Source: Cephalopachus bancanus | Lineage: Eukaryota; Chordata; Mammalia; Primates; Tarsiidae | Assembly: GCA_027257055.1 (NCBI GenBank) | Contig: JAPVLO010000522.1 | Coordinates: 1,550,001 to 1,614,000 of the forward strand | DNA length: 64,000 nucleotides | Direction of reading: 5' to 3' | Part shown: positions 49,687 through 62,159 of the stretch, piece after piece | Layout of the letters: each line of letters opens with the position of its first letter | How positions within the stretch are numbered: the stretch's first letter is position 1 | Position numbers and translations under genes: made by a program | The notes under the pieces: generated by a model | The model's input: only the letters and a program-made list of their open reading frames with translations | Told to the model about the DNA's origin: nothing | The model's database searches: none

Positions 49687-50887
49687 TGTTGGGAGCCAAC
49701 ATCTATAGCTACATGGCTGAGGCCTGTAAAGGCCCATCTGGAAGATCGCCTCTGACATAGGATGTCAGTTATACCAATAATATTGGCGTGTGATTAGTGA
49801 CCAGTGTGCATACATGGCAGTAAAGCCTGATGGAAAGCTGCTCAGCAGAATTATCTTATATGATTCTAAGTTGTATTTCTTTCTAGATATTTTTCAAACT
49901 TCTATTTTCTTGTTAGACTGGTGAGTCAACTCTTAAGCAGTTTCCCCTAGAGCTAAGATTAGAGACTAAATTACCATCATAGTCTTATTGCTTGGTCCCA
50001 TTACAGGCTATGCATTTCCTTGTCTTTGTTTTGTTAAACACCGAAAACTGTCTGCACCCCAAAGCCATTAACTTGGCGACTATGCCTTTGTTTCATACCG
50101 AAACTCTGTCTGCCTCTGTTTACCTCAGCCCGAGGCCATGTGGTATATGCTGTTTTGTTTCTTTTGGCTACATTATTTAAATATAATAGTTACTATACGA
50201 TTTATAAAAGAATTAAGGATATAGCATAGTATTAAAGGTCAATCATTAGAAAAATTAAAGTTTAGACATAGGAAATTCATTTAAGTCATGGTAAGGTTTT
50301 ATAATTTAAGGATAAGTTTTAATTGTTATAGAATTACAGGACACTACATTCCATAATAGATTAATAGAATAACTGAGTCATTTAAGTAAACTTACAGATT
50401 ATAGTATAGTGTTAAATTGATAATATTAATCGTTAAAATTATTAGGAGTCAGTAAACTTGGATTTAACTTAGAAAAGTTTTTGTATTAATCAGGGTCTGG
50501 AACAAAGAGTATAATGTGAATGATTTATTGAACATTGTGGAGAACACTTTGAACAATCTGTATTAAAAATTGTATACCTGTAAATTTAATGTAAGTTTTG
50601 TGAAACACGTCATGTATCATGGAATTGTAATTGTTTGCTTGGAACTCGCAAGTCTCGTGATGCGTAATTTGCATAAAGTTTGTAAGCCCCCAAAGTGATT
50701 GACACACTAATGGAGGGTATGGAAAAAGGTATATAAGTTGGAAGGAGTTCAAATAAAATTTGGCTTCAGTCCTGATCAGACTGTTCCCAGAAGAATGACC
50801 TCAGAGTCATTTCTTCTTTCCGTCTTGATCCACCGAAGCGGTCTAACCTTACCCTCATATAAGTCGGGGCTGGCAGAGACCCCGACA
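49687..50887 (+). mobile_element. Solo LTR, class II ERV type
   Basis: A 1201-bp element that begins TGTTGGGAGCC and ends CCCCGACA (TG...CA). It is flanked by an exact 6-bp target duplication AAGGAC at 49681-49686 and 50888-50893. A TATA-like box lies at 50732 and a polyadenylation signal AATAAA at 50752, in the order expected for U3-R-U5. No internal gag, pol or env sequence adjoins it, so it is a solo LTR left by recombination. The 6-bp duplication, the TGTTGGGAGCC start and the length point to betaretrovirus-like class II ERVs. Confidence 0.9.
50732..50757 (+). promoter_or_regulatory. LTR TATA box and AATAAA
   Basis: TATAAG at 50732-50737 and AATAAA at 50752-50757 are only 15 bp apart. 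The R region must therefore be short or begin just downstream, as in betaretroviral LTRs where signal and TATA box are close. Confidence 0.55.
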
Positions 50888-51019
50888 AAGGACTTTCAGA
50901 TACAGTATTTAATAAAAATGATGATAACCATGATTTTAAACTGCTTACTAGACTGCACACAAATAAACACAGTGCACATAATTACCCATATACTTCTTAA
51001 ATTTAAAACACTTAGCATC

Positions 51020-51390
51020 ACCATATGATCTCACAACTTTATTTCTGGGTATATATCCAAGGAAAATAAAAGCAGGGGCTTGAATTGATATTCATACACT
51101 CCTCTTCCTGGCAGCATTATTTACAACAACCAAAAATTACAAAGTACCCAAATGCCCATAGTAGGAATCAGTAGTTTAACAGCTAGTTAAGCAAAAGTTC
51201 GTATAGAATTACATTGGAAGCATATCCAGTCTTTAAAAGAAATGGATTTGTTTCTTACACGCACCAGAATGTGGATGAAGCTTGAAGGTACTGTGTCAAG
51301 TGAAATAGCCCAGTCACAAGGAGCAAATATTGAACAATCCTATTTAAAAGGTGGGGACCCCCCAAAAACCCTGGAATTTATTTATTAAAT
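51020..51390 (+). mobile_element. Old L1 3' fragment, sense
   Basis: 'atgatctcacaactttattt' through 'gcagcattatttacaacaac' and 'aagtgaaatagcccagtcac' follow an old L1 3' region. Its right part is shared with 15095-15200 and so predates the segmental duplication. Confidence 0.8.
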
Positions 51391-51964
51391 AATTCTGTAT
51401 TTATTCTTATGTATTCAGACTACAATCACCTTCAAAGTATGCTTCACTTGATGCAATACACCTATTGAGACACTTTTTCATCTGACGAAACAGAAAGATT
51501 GGGTGAATATGAAGGGTAGGGCACAGTAAAGTCACTTTTGGTCAAAAACGGTTGAACAATCAGCAGGGTGTAAGTGTCATTGTCATGGTGTTTGCCACAA
51601 CTCAGGACGTGTGTTCCCCAATGCAGCGACTCATAACAATGCTAGCTGGTATACTGATGTCAATGGGTTCCTAGAACACTTACCTGGTGGGAGAAGCCTG
51701 TACTACAAGAGACCCAACCTTCAAAAGATAATTTATGGTTTTCTAGGCCCACCCTCATACATTAGGTACCTATGAGATCAATCAGTCTCATAGAAGCATA
51801 AAATAAAGTATTGGTTACCATGATCTAGGAAAAGAAAATGGTGTTTAAAGGATACAGAGTTTTGGTTGGAAAAGATGAAATATTCTGGTGATGGATATTG
51901 ATGATGGCTGCACAGAAATGTGAATGTACTTCACATTAAAGGGCTGTACACTTAAAAATAGTTG

Positions 51965-53930
51965 AGAGACAAGTTTATGTTATGTGGATTTTTGATGCCT
52001 TCATTGACAGAGTGAACCAAAAACAGAAAAAGAGGAGTTAAAGGGTAAACTAAAATTTACTGTCCACCAAGGAGAACATTGCAACTTAAGAAACATCGCA
52101 ACTTAAGAAACATCACAACTTCTCTCTCTCTCTCCCTGTTGCTTTCTCGTTCTCACTTTTGCTCCCATAGCAGTACTTCATAAGAAGGAGATCCATCTTA
52201 TGAGGGAGAAAAATAAAAACATCTGATATTTAAGATTATTTTCCCAGTGCTCTCCTTTTCACTCATAAATATGTAACCTGATATGTTGGGTGTAGTGTGT
52301 GAAACACGAGTTTCAACAGGTCAGAGATGCTTGAGTCTGCTTACGTTCTAGCATTTTGTCCATTACTTCCACTTTTCCCTTTAATAATTAGGTGCTGTGC
52401 AGAATTCTTTAATCGCAAATAATATATTGATGCTGTTTCTCCAGGGATTTTTGTCATTAACTTTTATTCTTGGGAAATACAGTCCCAATACGCTTAATAT
52501 TCACTGGATGATAATTTGTGTTTTCTCTAGTAGTTTTTGAATTACTTTTATTTATTCTGGACACAATTTACTTTATCATAGTCAAGATATTTATTTTAAC
52601 ATTAATCAATGCATCTTGAATTAATAAATTTTCTTCATTTCTATCAAAATTTAAGTCTTTCATTTCAAGAATTGAGTGACATAGCTGTTATTTATTTCAT
52701 TTAGAAACTGTGATACAGTGATATCTGTGTACTAGTCTCATTCTGTCTCCTGTGAATACTAATTATGTTATCTATCTTTATATTTATGTTCTCTCTGAAA
52801 TGTATTCTGTAAAATGTACTGAATATTCCACTCCAGTTTAGAGTTTACCATTTCATCGGCGTCTTGTCCCTGATGAAATTATTTTTAGTTGCATTGACAC
52901 AATTTGTTATCTTGCCAAATTAATTTCTAAAGTTTCTTATTTTTCTCTGGTCTAGTGTTTGTTGCTCATTCATCTTGCATGACTCACCTCCTACACACCT
53001 GTTCCTCCTTATACGGTTTCTCCCAAAACTTATTCAAAGATAAACTTATTCAAAGATAATGGAGGAGACTCATCATCAGTAGTCACTCAACCCTACAAAG
53101 CATACTCCTTGCATCAATATACTCAAACTTAGCATCAGCTCATTTAGCTTCACACTCACACGTCGGAGAGAAGTCCATGTCTAACAATAGCAGAGTGAAC
53201 ATGCTTCACACACATGGGGAAGGTGGCTATGTGCTGATCATGGGCTTGGGTCAGTAGGCTGAGCTATCCCATGGTCTGTCTGCAAACACAGGGAGGGGGA
53301 AACTACAACATCTGCAGGGACGCCCGGTACTCCCCACTTTTCTGCCTATCCTGACAGAGAAGCTCAGCGTGCCATAACCACTCAGTAACCAGACCAGCCA
53401 TGTGGTTTTACCTAAAGGTTTTAACCCAAACTGGGCCCTTGAAAATTCCTAGATACTAATAAAACTGTTTAGGTTGTTTTGCAAAAACACTCAGAAAGTA
53501 ATCCTTTTGCTAAAACTCTGGAAACTAGCTTTACCCTGAACCAACTTCCATGAAATATAACACTCCATAGCTCAATTCCTTCACTGAAGTCAAATCTGAT
53601 ATGAAAGTTTCAGGCACCAGGATAAATTTACTTCTGTCAGACCCAGGAAAAATAAGGCCTGGAAGTCATGAAAGAATGCAGGCTCAAGTTTACATGTCTG
53701 AGATTAGAACGGTTTCTGAGGACTTTCTAAATAGCCTCACGATAAACCTTTTCTTGTGATTCACACATCTCCTCCTTTGACAGTATTTATTACTAGATGT
53801 GCTTGAAGTCTACAGTAATTTTGACAAGATGTTCTTGAAAGAACAGGTGCCCTGTGATGGTTTCTGCACCACAGAACTGACAACAGCTCTGGTTTTTACT
53901 ATTGGATGAAACAAGCTATGTTTCTAAGCA
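51965..53930. other. Copy-B-specific insert, mostly unassigned
   Basis: Sequence homologous to copy A stops near 51960 and resumes near 53935. The insert has small tandem repeats (17 bp twice at 52081-52114; about 16 bp twice near 53031-53062), an LTR-like block near 53445-53600 shared with 12510-12650, and otherwise AT-rich unassigned DNA. Confidence 0.55.
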
Positions 53931-54079
53931 ACCTATGTGAAACTCTTCCTTTTGGCTTATAACGGTTGCCCATCCCTCACAAGGTGTCCTGGTGACTTTC
54001 CATTCTATGCATTCCACATTATAATCCTTATTTGTCATTCCCAAACAAACTCAACATACTATTGACCCATCAACAACAC

Positions 54080-54310
54080 AAATTTCAACTGCATGGTTTT
54101 TTATAAAATGCGTGTTTTGAAAACTTCATTGAAATGAGGGTCAATATTACAGTCACAGGATGCAAAACTCACATATAGAGAGGGCTAACTTTTCCTACGT
54201 GGGAATTCTGTAAGGCTGACTATGGCACTTGAGTATAGACAGTTTGTGGTATATATGAGTTGTCCTGGAGCCAGTGCATTGCATGTGCCAAGGGACAGCA
54301 ATACTCAGAG
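54080..54310 (+). repeat. Probable old DNA-transposon remnant (paralogue)
   Basis: Counterpart of 16040-16300 with the same Tigger/MER2-like wording ('gttgtcctggagccagtgca'). The family call is tentative. Confidence 0.4.
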
Positions 54311-55987
54311 TGAATTATCTCTAGTTTGGTGGTGGTTGCTGTTGTTGTTTCATTGCTCTGAGGCAGAGTGTATACCATCCCATGTCTTCCTGTATATCCT
54401 GAGACCATGCTGCAGTCTATCACTCACAAGGAAATTCAGCTAATAAAAGGTTTGGACTGAACACCGGGTGATTAGTCTTCTTTATTAGGAAACCCACCAG
54501 CCCCATTACAGGAAGGTTTGGAGCATTTCCTTGAGGGAACTCCCCTGTGCTGCTTTGGGTCCACTTCAGATGCAGGTGTGGTTGACGACACAGCCTCCAA
54601 CTGCCCTCTAGAGTTCTAACCCCTCCCCTGTATGTGCAAACCCTGAGGCTTCTTTGTCCACACAGAAGTGGAAACCTCCACTCTAATAACCTTCTAATGG
54701 TCATATGGTCACAGGCACCTGTTGTCATTTAGTTTTTGACTTTGTTCTTTGCTGTGCATCCATCTCCACTTGGGGACCCATTCTTTCTCTCTTTCTGCTT
54801 GTGAATCTGATGATTTACATATCTCAGAAATACTATAGGTAGCATTTAGCAGTGTTAGGAGCAGATGAGGGTGCATCAATTGTCTTCCTTGACTGTGGAA
54901 TCCAACACTGTGATCTTCTCACCTCCCAACACTTCCTGTCTTAATCTGATCTGTAATGTAACCATGGTTAAGCCCTTCCCATAATCCAGGCAACATTGAC
55001 CCCTATGACCACTCTGAGGTGTGGAGTTAATGAAAACATGCTCCAAATAAGAAACCTTAGGCTCAGAAATGGGACCTTACTACTTAAGTTCACACAGACA
55101 GTGGGCTATAGTCAGAAATTAACCATCAACTCTCACTCCACTCCTCAAATCACTCCTCAAAACTGAACAATCATTCTTAAAACCTTGAAAAGATACTCAA
55201 GTGTGCATAAAAACTCAAGAAAAATTTAGTCACTGGGGAGAAAAAAACTGGCTCAGTTGTGTTCCCAAGAAGGGAAGGTATACATGCTTTTTTTCAAAAA
55301 TAGAAAAAAAAGAGGGAAGTCATGAAGGAAATTATTTATTATTAAAAAGAAAATAAAGAATTGAAGACAAAGAGAAAAATCATTTTCTTCTTTTATTTCT
55401 TCTTTGTGCTCTCTGCAGCTCAACATGACCTGCATACTCACGCGATAACTGATTTTCTGCTAGTCTGAGTCTGCCATGCACTGTGAATTGGCATTTTCCC
55501 TGAAGCATCTCCAGGACTGGAGGGATGAATGACCATGGTTAGGACCCCACAAGGGCGTGCGGATGGACAGATGGTTAAGCCAGAGTTAAATGGACCCTAT
55601 GCAAGGCTCTGAGAAGAAAGGAGAAACCCTCAGTCACACTCATCTGGAAGGGCCAGACTCAGAACGGAATATGATCTATTTGCTGCCACATTATGAACTT
55701 CAGTGACATGAGGAGAGATCAGACAGATATTTGCCAGGGTGTCAGAAAAGATGGCATTTAAATGAAATGCCTCCAGAGACCCTGGTGCTGAACCCATGTC
55801 CAATCTTGCAGAAATTAGAGCAAAGGTTTTGGAGAGGGAAGTTCCCTTTTCTGTGTGACTGCTGATGTAGCAATCCTCTGATGGGAATCACCCAGCCCCA
55901 AATGGCCAAACTCTGACTGTCTGTTTTTCTTGCCAGGTACCATGATCTCACCTATCTATACAGTGAGAAACCATAAGAGGAGACCTC

Positions 55988-56023
55988 ATGACCTCTACAC
56001 TCATACTCTTCCCTGCTCTTCCA
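55988..56023 (+). pseudogene. Pseudogene B: leader exon 1, open
   Basis: ATG followed by a short hydrophobic leader start (MTSTLILFPALP; human LILR leaders begin MTPILTVLICL as I recall), then a gtgaga donor at 56024. Confidence 0.75.
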
Positions 56024-56163
56024 GTGAGATTTGAAGAGGGGGGAAGAAAGACTGTAGTCTGAGAAAAACCACACCCCAAACCAGGTCTTAATCAAGGAAG
56101 AGAACCCAGGGGTCAGGGGGATCTGGGGAAAAAAATGATCTGTTCAGGTTCCAGAGGACAAAT

Positions 56164-56459
56164 TTCTTTTTTAAAAAATTTTAAAGATGTGGGGTACAAT
56201 TCAGGGTTAAGTATGCAAGTGTTCATTATGCAGGTACCCTTGTTGATGAGGTATGACCCCCCTTCCCCTGGCAGAATCCGACTACTGCCAATCATGCCCC
56301 CCAGCAATTTCTGACAATTCGTTTCTTATAGTATTATGATAATTGTTCAAGGTTCACTTATGAGTGAGAATATGTGATACTCAGTTCTTTATTTCTGTGA
56401 TAGATCAGTCAGTATTATAGACTCTAAGTCCATCCAAGTTTCTGTGAAGTTCGTAATTT
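56164..56459 (-). mobile_element. LINE-1 3' end, antisense, inserted after duplication
   Basis: Antisense L1 3' end ('gatgtggggtacaattcagg') inside the intron between the leader exons of pseudogene B. The direct repeat 'cagaggacaaat' flanks it at 56152-56163 and 56460-56471. Copy A has a single uninterrupted site here (about 18050-18080). Confidence 0.92.
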
Positions 56460-56494
56460 CAGAGGACAAATCTCTTATGGGAACTTCCTTCCAG

Positions 56495-56530
56495 GACTGC
56501 GTCTGCACTCCTGGACAGGAGTGTAGACAG
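56495..56530 (+). pseudogene. Pseudogene B: leader exon 2
   Basis: 36 bp, as in copy A, with an intact AG acceptor and a 'gtgagtctgtcctca' donor. Confidence 0.75.
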
Positions 56531-56717
56531 GTGAGTCTGTCCTCAAATATCCTAGATCCTGGCACCTCACTGGCGACAAGAACCTTTCCTGTGTCATCAG
56601 GGGATGCAAAATGCAAATCCTGAGCTGATTGATGGGGACGTCTGGAGGGTCCTGGGACTGAGAGCTGGGATCTGAGGAATGGGGATGTTGTGGGACCCAG
56701 GCTCTGATTTCCTTCAG

Positions 56718-56980
56718 AGACATCCCTAAACTCACACTCTGGGCAGAGTCATACCTTATGATCACCAGGGAGAACCCGATGACCATCTACTGTTAGGGAA
56801 CCTTGGAGACTAGGAATACTGTTTGTATAAAGAGGAAACTTCAGCATCCAGGTTCATACAGAGGACCCAGGATACTAGGAACAAGGGCAAGTTCTTCATC
56901 CCATTCATGACAAAGGATCATTCGGGAAGATAGTCACTGTCTCACTGTTTGGTCAGAGCCCAGTGATCCCCCTAGAGCTA
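56718..56980 (+). pseudogene. Pseudogene B: Ig domain D1 exon
   Basis: Translation from the intact acceptor gives 'LMITRENPMTIYC' then TAG at 56794-56796, then 'GTLETRNTVCIKRK'. The usual end of the domain survives only as DNA ('gtttggtcagagcccagtga'). The normal donor is not evident, though 'gtaagaa' at 56981 could act as one. Confidence 0.8.
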
Positions 56981-57129
56981 GTAAGAAGACATTCAGTAGT
57001 CACAGCTCCAGGCTCTGTCCTCAAGAACTGGATATGCTCTCAGGAGTGTCCCCACTCTCACAACACAGTCCTGGGGGATCATGTGGGAAGTGTACATTCC
57101 ATATAATACAGTACTTCTTTCTCTCCTAG

Positions 57130-57362
57130 GAGCCTACAATGGACCCTCCCTCTCAGCCCTGACCAGCCTTGTGGTAACCTTGAGAGGGAATGTGACCCTG
57201 CAGTGTAGCTCACAACTGACATTTGTCAATTTTTTGTGTAAGAACGGAGATGGTAATCCCCAGTTCCTACACACACAGAGTTTCACATCCACAGATGTTC
57301 AAGGTTTCCTTATTTGTGGTCCCTGTGAACCCAAGTCACAGGTGGACATACAGGTGCTGTGG
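57130..57362 (+). pseudogene. Pseudogene B: Ig domain D2 exon, 3' end deleted
   Basis: Opens with 'AYNGPSLSALTSLVVTLRGN' and 'VTLQCSSQLTFVNFLCKNGD', close to LILR D2. After 'VDIQVLWW' it jumps straight into what is intron sequence in copy A (compare 19230-19260). The end of the domain and the splice donor are therefore gone. Confidence 0.85.
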
Positions 57363-57422
57363 TGGAGGAGCCTGATTGTCAGCTCATGGATTGTCAGCCA
57401 GGGGTGGCCACCGCTTCTCCAG

Positions 57423-57711
57423 GTTTGTCTAGAAAACCAATGCTCTTCATGCAGCCAGGTGTTGTCATGGCCCCAGACAGACCCTGACCCTCCAATGTCA
57501 TTCTGTAGGCTATGACAGGTTTTCTTTGTCCAATGAAGAGGGATATTATCTCCCCCAGTACCCTGTTCAACAGCACCAGGATCTTCTCTCTCAGGCTGAC
57601 TTCCTTCTGGACCTTGTGAGCGGCTCTCACAGGAGTCAACAGATGCTATGGTGGGCACAGTCTCTCCTTTGAGTGGTCGATACCCGGTGACCTTCTGGAC
57701 TTCCCGATTCC
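57423..57711 (+). pseudogene. Pseudogene B: Ig domain D3 exon
   Basis: Follows an intact 'cttctccag' acceptor. Pieces such as 'VGYDRFSLSNEE' and 'DLLSQADFLLDLVSGSHR' match LILR D3, but the frame breaks more than once. A gtgagg donor follows. Confidence 0.8.
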
Positions 57712-57968
57712 AGGTGAGGAGCCCAATGGGTTTAGTCAGGGACCAAGACTCTGCACAGGCTCTGCTGTGGCAGCCCCAGGTGGTGATGGCCAGATGAGAT
57801 GTGGGGGTCTCAAGGGAGGGAGAGACAGAGAGAGAGAGACAGAAATTGGAGAAAGGGGGAGAAACCCAGAAACATCAGAGACAGAGTCTGAGGGTCCTCA
57901 GAGAGAGGGTTTGGAGGGGGTCTCAGAACAAGGTGTGGACAACCCTTACTCATCCTCTGCTCCCTAGA

Positions 57969-58384
<416 letters not shown>

Positions 58385-60030
58385 TGAGGAAAGTGAATGG
58401 GAAGGGTTCACAGGGGAGGTTTCAGCCCATGAGAGGGTAGACATAGACAGAGACCTCCTACCCTGGGTACCCATCCCTGAAGTCTCAGTCAGGATAGTGA
58501 GCAGGAAGGACTGGAAGGAGACGCCGTTGAGTCTTGGAGGACATGTGCTTAGACTGATGTGGGAGACAGAGGACCCACTCTCATCTCCTGAGGTCTCCAT
58601 CTCAGAATCAGAACCTCCAGATTTCCCAGCCCCTCACCAACAGGTCCTGATTCATGGGTGGTGGAAACTCACTCCCCAGGACCCAAGGAAATCTTCTGGA
58701 ATCATCTCAGCTTTTCCCCCAATATTCAGGAAGAGTGGTATTACCATCGGAAGTGAAGGGAGGAAGGTGGACATTAAGAGTGTGGCCCATGTGGCTTCCT
58801 GGGGCTCTGAGATTGGGGCAATTTTCCCCTCTGCGGTGGTCATGGGATAGGGAAATTTCTGATCCAGGCATGAAGGAGGAACCAGAGTTGAGATGGAGGC
58901 GCCAGGTGTGTCTCTCCCTCTATGAGCAAAATTCCACAGAGTCATCACTGTTTGCTGGGGAGCCAAGACCATGGGAGGAAACAAGGCAAACACGTGGTCT
59001 AGGAGTTGGGTGAGAGGGACCCTGGGGAGGTGAAGCTGAGTCTATACTGGCTCAGCCACTCCTGCGAGTTGAAACATCTGAGAAAGTCTCTTTCCTTCCT
59101 GCCTTGGGTTCCCCATCTGAATAAGGGGAAACTGAACTTGACCTCTAAAGCCCCTTTATTTCTGACTTTCTGGGGCATCTGTGATGGGTTTATCATAGAC
59201 CTGCTTCTGTCATCAGCTCTCTTTGGGTCTGTTCTGCTTCTCCCAACTACTGTGATTTGTAAAGGTTAAAAAGCCTTGAGAGATAGGGGCAGGTGGCTGT
59301 GGTTTTTCCCATCAGTCCTGGAGTCTGAGCTTTGTAAGATAAAGTCAAAATGTTAAGGAAGAGCAAATATTTATAAAATCTCTCTGGTTTGGAATCTTCA
59401 CTCTCATGTGTCACACAATGTATTTTAGATTTTCTGCAAAAAGTCATGCCCCATACAGTAGTGCATGACTCCCAGGTTCCTACACTGTCATGTAGGATGT
59501 GTGATAAGTAAAAGGAGTATGGCCCAGGACAGCAGGATTTGGAGCACAGCACTGCCTTGGATTCAGGGAAGATGCTGGGGCTGATGGAAGAAAAAGAGGC
59601 TGGATGAGGTGGAGAGAGTACAAATAGATGCGTCTCTCACAACTCTTATTCCCCACTTCCAGCAGACTCTTTAGATGGAGCCCCTCACGCACACACACAG
59701 AAGGTCCCTGAGCCCTTCCAGGACAGGGACAGAGTTTGCTTGGGCCTCATTGGATCTGATGGTGGTGAGAGTGGAGCCCACACCAGACATGCTCCTTCAC
59801 AGAGAAGCCCTCAGCTGTGGGTACAGCTCAGCAGGGTACCTCTTGTGCTCACCTGGTAGACTCTAATCAGAGCACACCTGCGACTAAGGAGGGATCATGC
59901 ACCTACTCTCAGGAGCAAGTAAGGAAATTATCCAAAACATGTCTTCTGTGCAGTTAATATCCACTCTGTGTTTGCTGTGCACACTTGGTTATTGTTACTC
60001 TATTTCTGAAGCTTTTAAAGCAACACTGAT

Positions 60031-60324
60031 GCTGGGCACAGTGGCTCAAGCCTGTATTCCCAGTACTTTGGGAGACTGAGGTGAGAGGATTGCCTGAGCC
60101 CACGGGTTCAAGACCAACCCAGCAAGCTTGATGAGACTTTGTCTCTACAATAAATAAAAAAAATTAGTTGGGCATGGTAGAGTATGCCTGCAGTTCCAGC
60201 TACTTGGAAGGCTGAGGCAGAAAGATCGCCAGAGCCCAGCAGGTCAACATTAGGGTGGCAGTGAGCATGTCACTGCACTCCAGCCTGAGTGATGGAGTGA
60301 GACTCCAACTCTAAAAAGTAAATA
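60031..60324 (+). mobile_element. Alu-type dimeric SINE, sense
   Basis: Starts 'gctgggcacagtggctcaag', with the strepsirrhine-like 'tctctacaataaataaaaaa' linker and 'cactgcactccagcctgagt'. It lies between the D4 and stem exons of pseudogene B and is absent from copy A. Confidence 0.94.
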
Positions 60325-60556
60325 AACGAAGCAATATTTACTGTATAAATTTATAGTTTAATTTGTTATATAAACTCGTTATTTAAAAATAAATAATTTT
60401 ATTATAGCCTTCATTAGAACTTGATTTATTTTAGGCATTCACTTTAAAAGTAAATTCTCATTAATATCAAGTCTTTCTACACAAAACATTTAAAATTGAG
60501 GTTTATTAATGAACTTAAGTACTTTGAAATTCTGTTCATAAGAAATGTGTACCATC

Positions 60557-60666
60557 CTGATCTCAAACCAGGCAAAGTGGGGACCAAAGGGAGGTCCAAG
60601 CTTTACCTGTACAATGACCACTTGTATATCTTATCTTGAATTATGCCCCACAACTTTAAAATAAAA
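60557..60666 (+). mobile_element. Tiny LINE-1 3' end with target duplication
   Basis: About 110 bp of L1 3' UTR ('gaattatgccccacaacttt') with an A tail, flanked by 17-bp repeats 'aagaaatgtgtaccatc' (60540-60556) and a one-mismatch copy at 60667-60683. Confidence 0.85.
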
Positions 60667-61206
60667 AAGAAATGTGTATCATCATTCTAATTTAAATAGT
60701 TGTCTACTTGCACAATTCACAAGGTAGGTATTTGAATTATTTATATTTTTAAAATAAGAGTTAGGTGTACACAATAAAGCTATTGGTTTGAGCTTATTAA
60801 TTTTATTTAGTATTAAATCACGACAGAATTTCTCCTTTCCAGCTGGTTTTCAATGACCTCCTCCACTTTAGTGATAAAATTTATAAGAACCACAAGAAAA
60901 TAGAAATTTCACTTCATTATTTCTAAATTGCATGCCAGTTTTTCTTGCTTTAAATATTGACATGTACTTGATTGCATAATGAATAAAAATCTAACATTTT
61001 TCCATGCATCCATATTTACATATGTCATCTTGTTACATATTAATGTATGTGTACCTATATCTGTATGGGTATGTATATTAATTCATTTGCTCAACATCTT
61101 TGACATGGTATAATTTTGTCTATTGACTCACACTTCAAAATAGCAGAAACATTGTTTTATGAACTTTTGATAACACTATCACCTACAGAATATACACTTG
61201 TATATG

Positions 61207-61207
<1 letters not shown>

Positions 61208-61255
<48 letters not shown>

Positions 61256-61264
61256 TGTGTGTGT
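61208..61264 (+). repeat. (TG)n microsatellite
   Basis: Long TG run with one TATG interruption. Confidence 0.97.
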
Positions 61265-61823
61265 TACATTCTAGGTGTTTCTAACTATATGAAGAATCAG
61301 TAACTAGAAATTTAGTTTTTGGTGAATCCCCAGAGGAACAGGCTGAGGTAGTATGACAGGGAGACAGCAGTGTACTTTCACCCTTTGTGCTCCTGACATT
61401 CAAGAGCCCCGAGAATCAACCCTTTATCTATGGGCCCTCAGCTGGGGAAAAACTGGACATTCTCATCTCTAGAGTAATTATCTTCCATGGTACTGTGTCC
61501 CAAATTAAACAGAGAGCACACGGGGCTCAGTTATTTCTGTACTTGGAAAGTATTTTCCCCACAGATACAGAGCTCTCAGGGTACAGCAGATTCTCTCCCC
61601 ACATGAATCAGAAACAAAATTTGTATTCAGTTAGTACAGGTAAGCTGAAATCATTGAATGAGGGAGATCAGAGGAAACCCTGCTATAGCAGTTAAAGGGA
61701 TTACTGAGGAGCTCCAAAGGAGTCATGGCAGGAGACATGGGGGAATGTGAGAATGCAAAGGCCAGGGAGAAGCTGGGATCAGTTCTCTTCAACCCTTTTC
61801 CCTTCCTTAGTTTTTATTCTCAG

Positions 61824-61874
61824 GAGAAGATAAAATGATCAGCCCATCACAGAACAAGCCAGACTCCAAGACCA
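61824..61874 (+). pseudogene. Pseudogene B: stem exon
   Basis: 51 bp after an intact 'attctcag' acceptor, reading 'MISPSQNKPDSK'. Human LILRA2 has a comparable SPSQNK stem as I recall. The donor is weak (gtgtgc). Copy A keeps only the first bases of this exon at 21615. Confidence 0.8.
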
Positions 61875-62022
61875 GTGTGCTAGGAGATGTTCTCAGTTAT
61901 GGAGGTGAGCACAGAGGGTCAGGTCCTATGAAGGGGAGGTAGGTGCCCTGGGTGGACTTCCAGGGAGCCTGGGTGATTTTGATCTGCCCTTACCTCTGTG
62001 ACCCCTTTGTTCACATTTCCAG

Positions 62023-62159
62023 CCTCACAGCCACAGGATTACACCGTGTGAAACCTCATCCACATGTTCATGGCTGACTTGATTCTGGTGGTCTTTGAGA
62101 TTCTGCTATTTAAGGCTTGGCACAGTCAAAGAATCTCTCAAGATGCAACCAGGAGGTAA
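62023..62159 (+). pseudogene. Pseudogene B: transmembrane/tail exon with stop
   Basis: 'PQDYTV' is followed by TGA (62049-62051), then 'NLIHMFMADLILVVFEILLF' and a tail ending in TAA (62157-62159). As in copy A, the FcR gamma-pairing Arg position is His. Confidence 0.88.
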
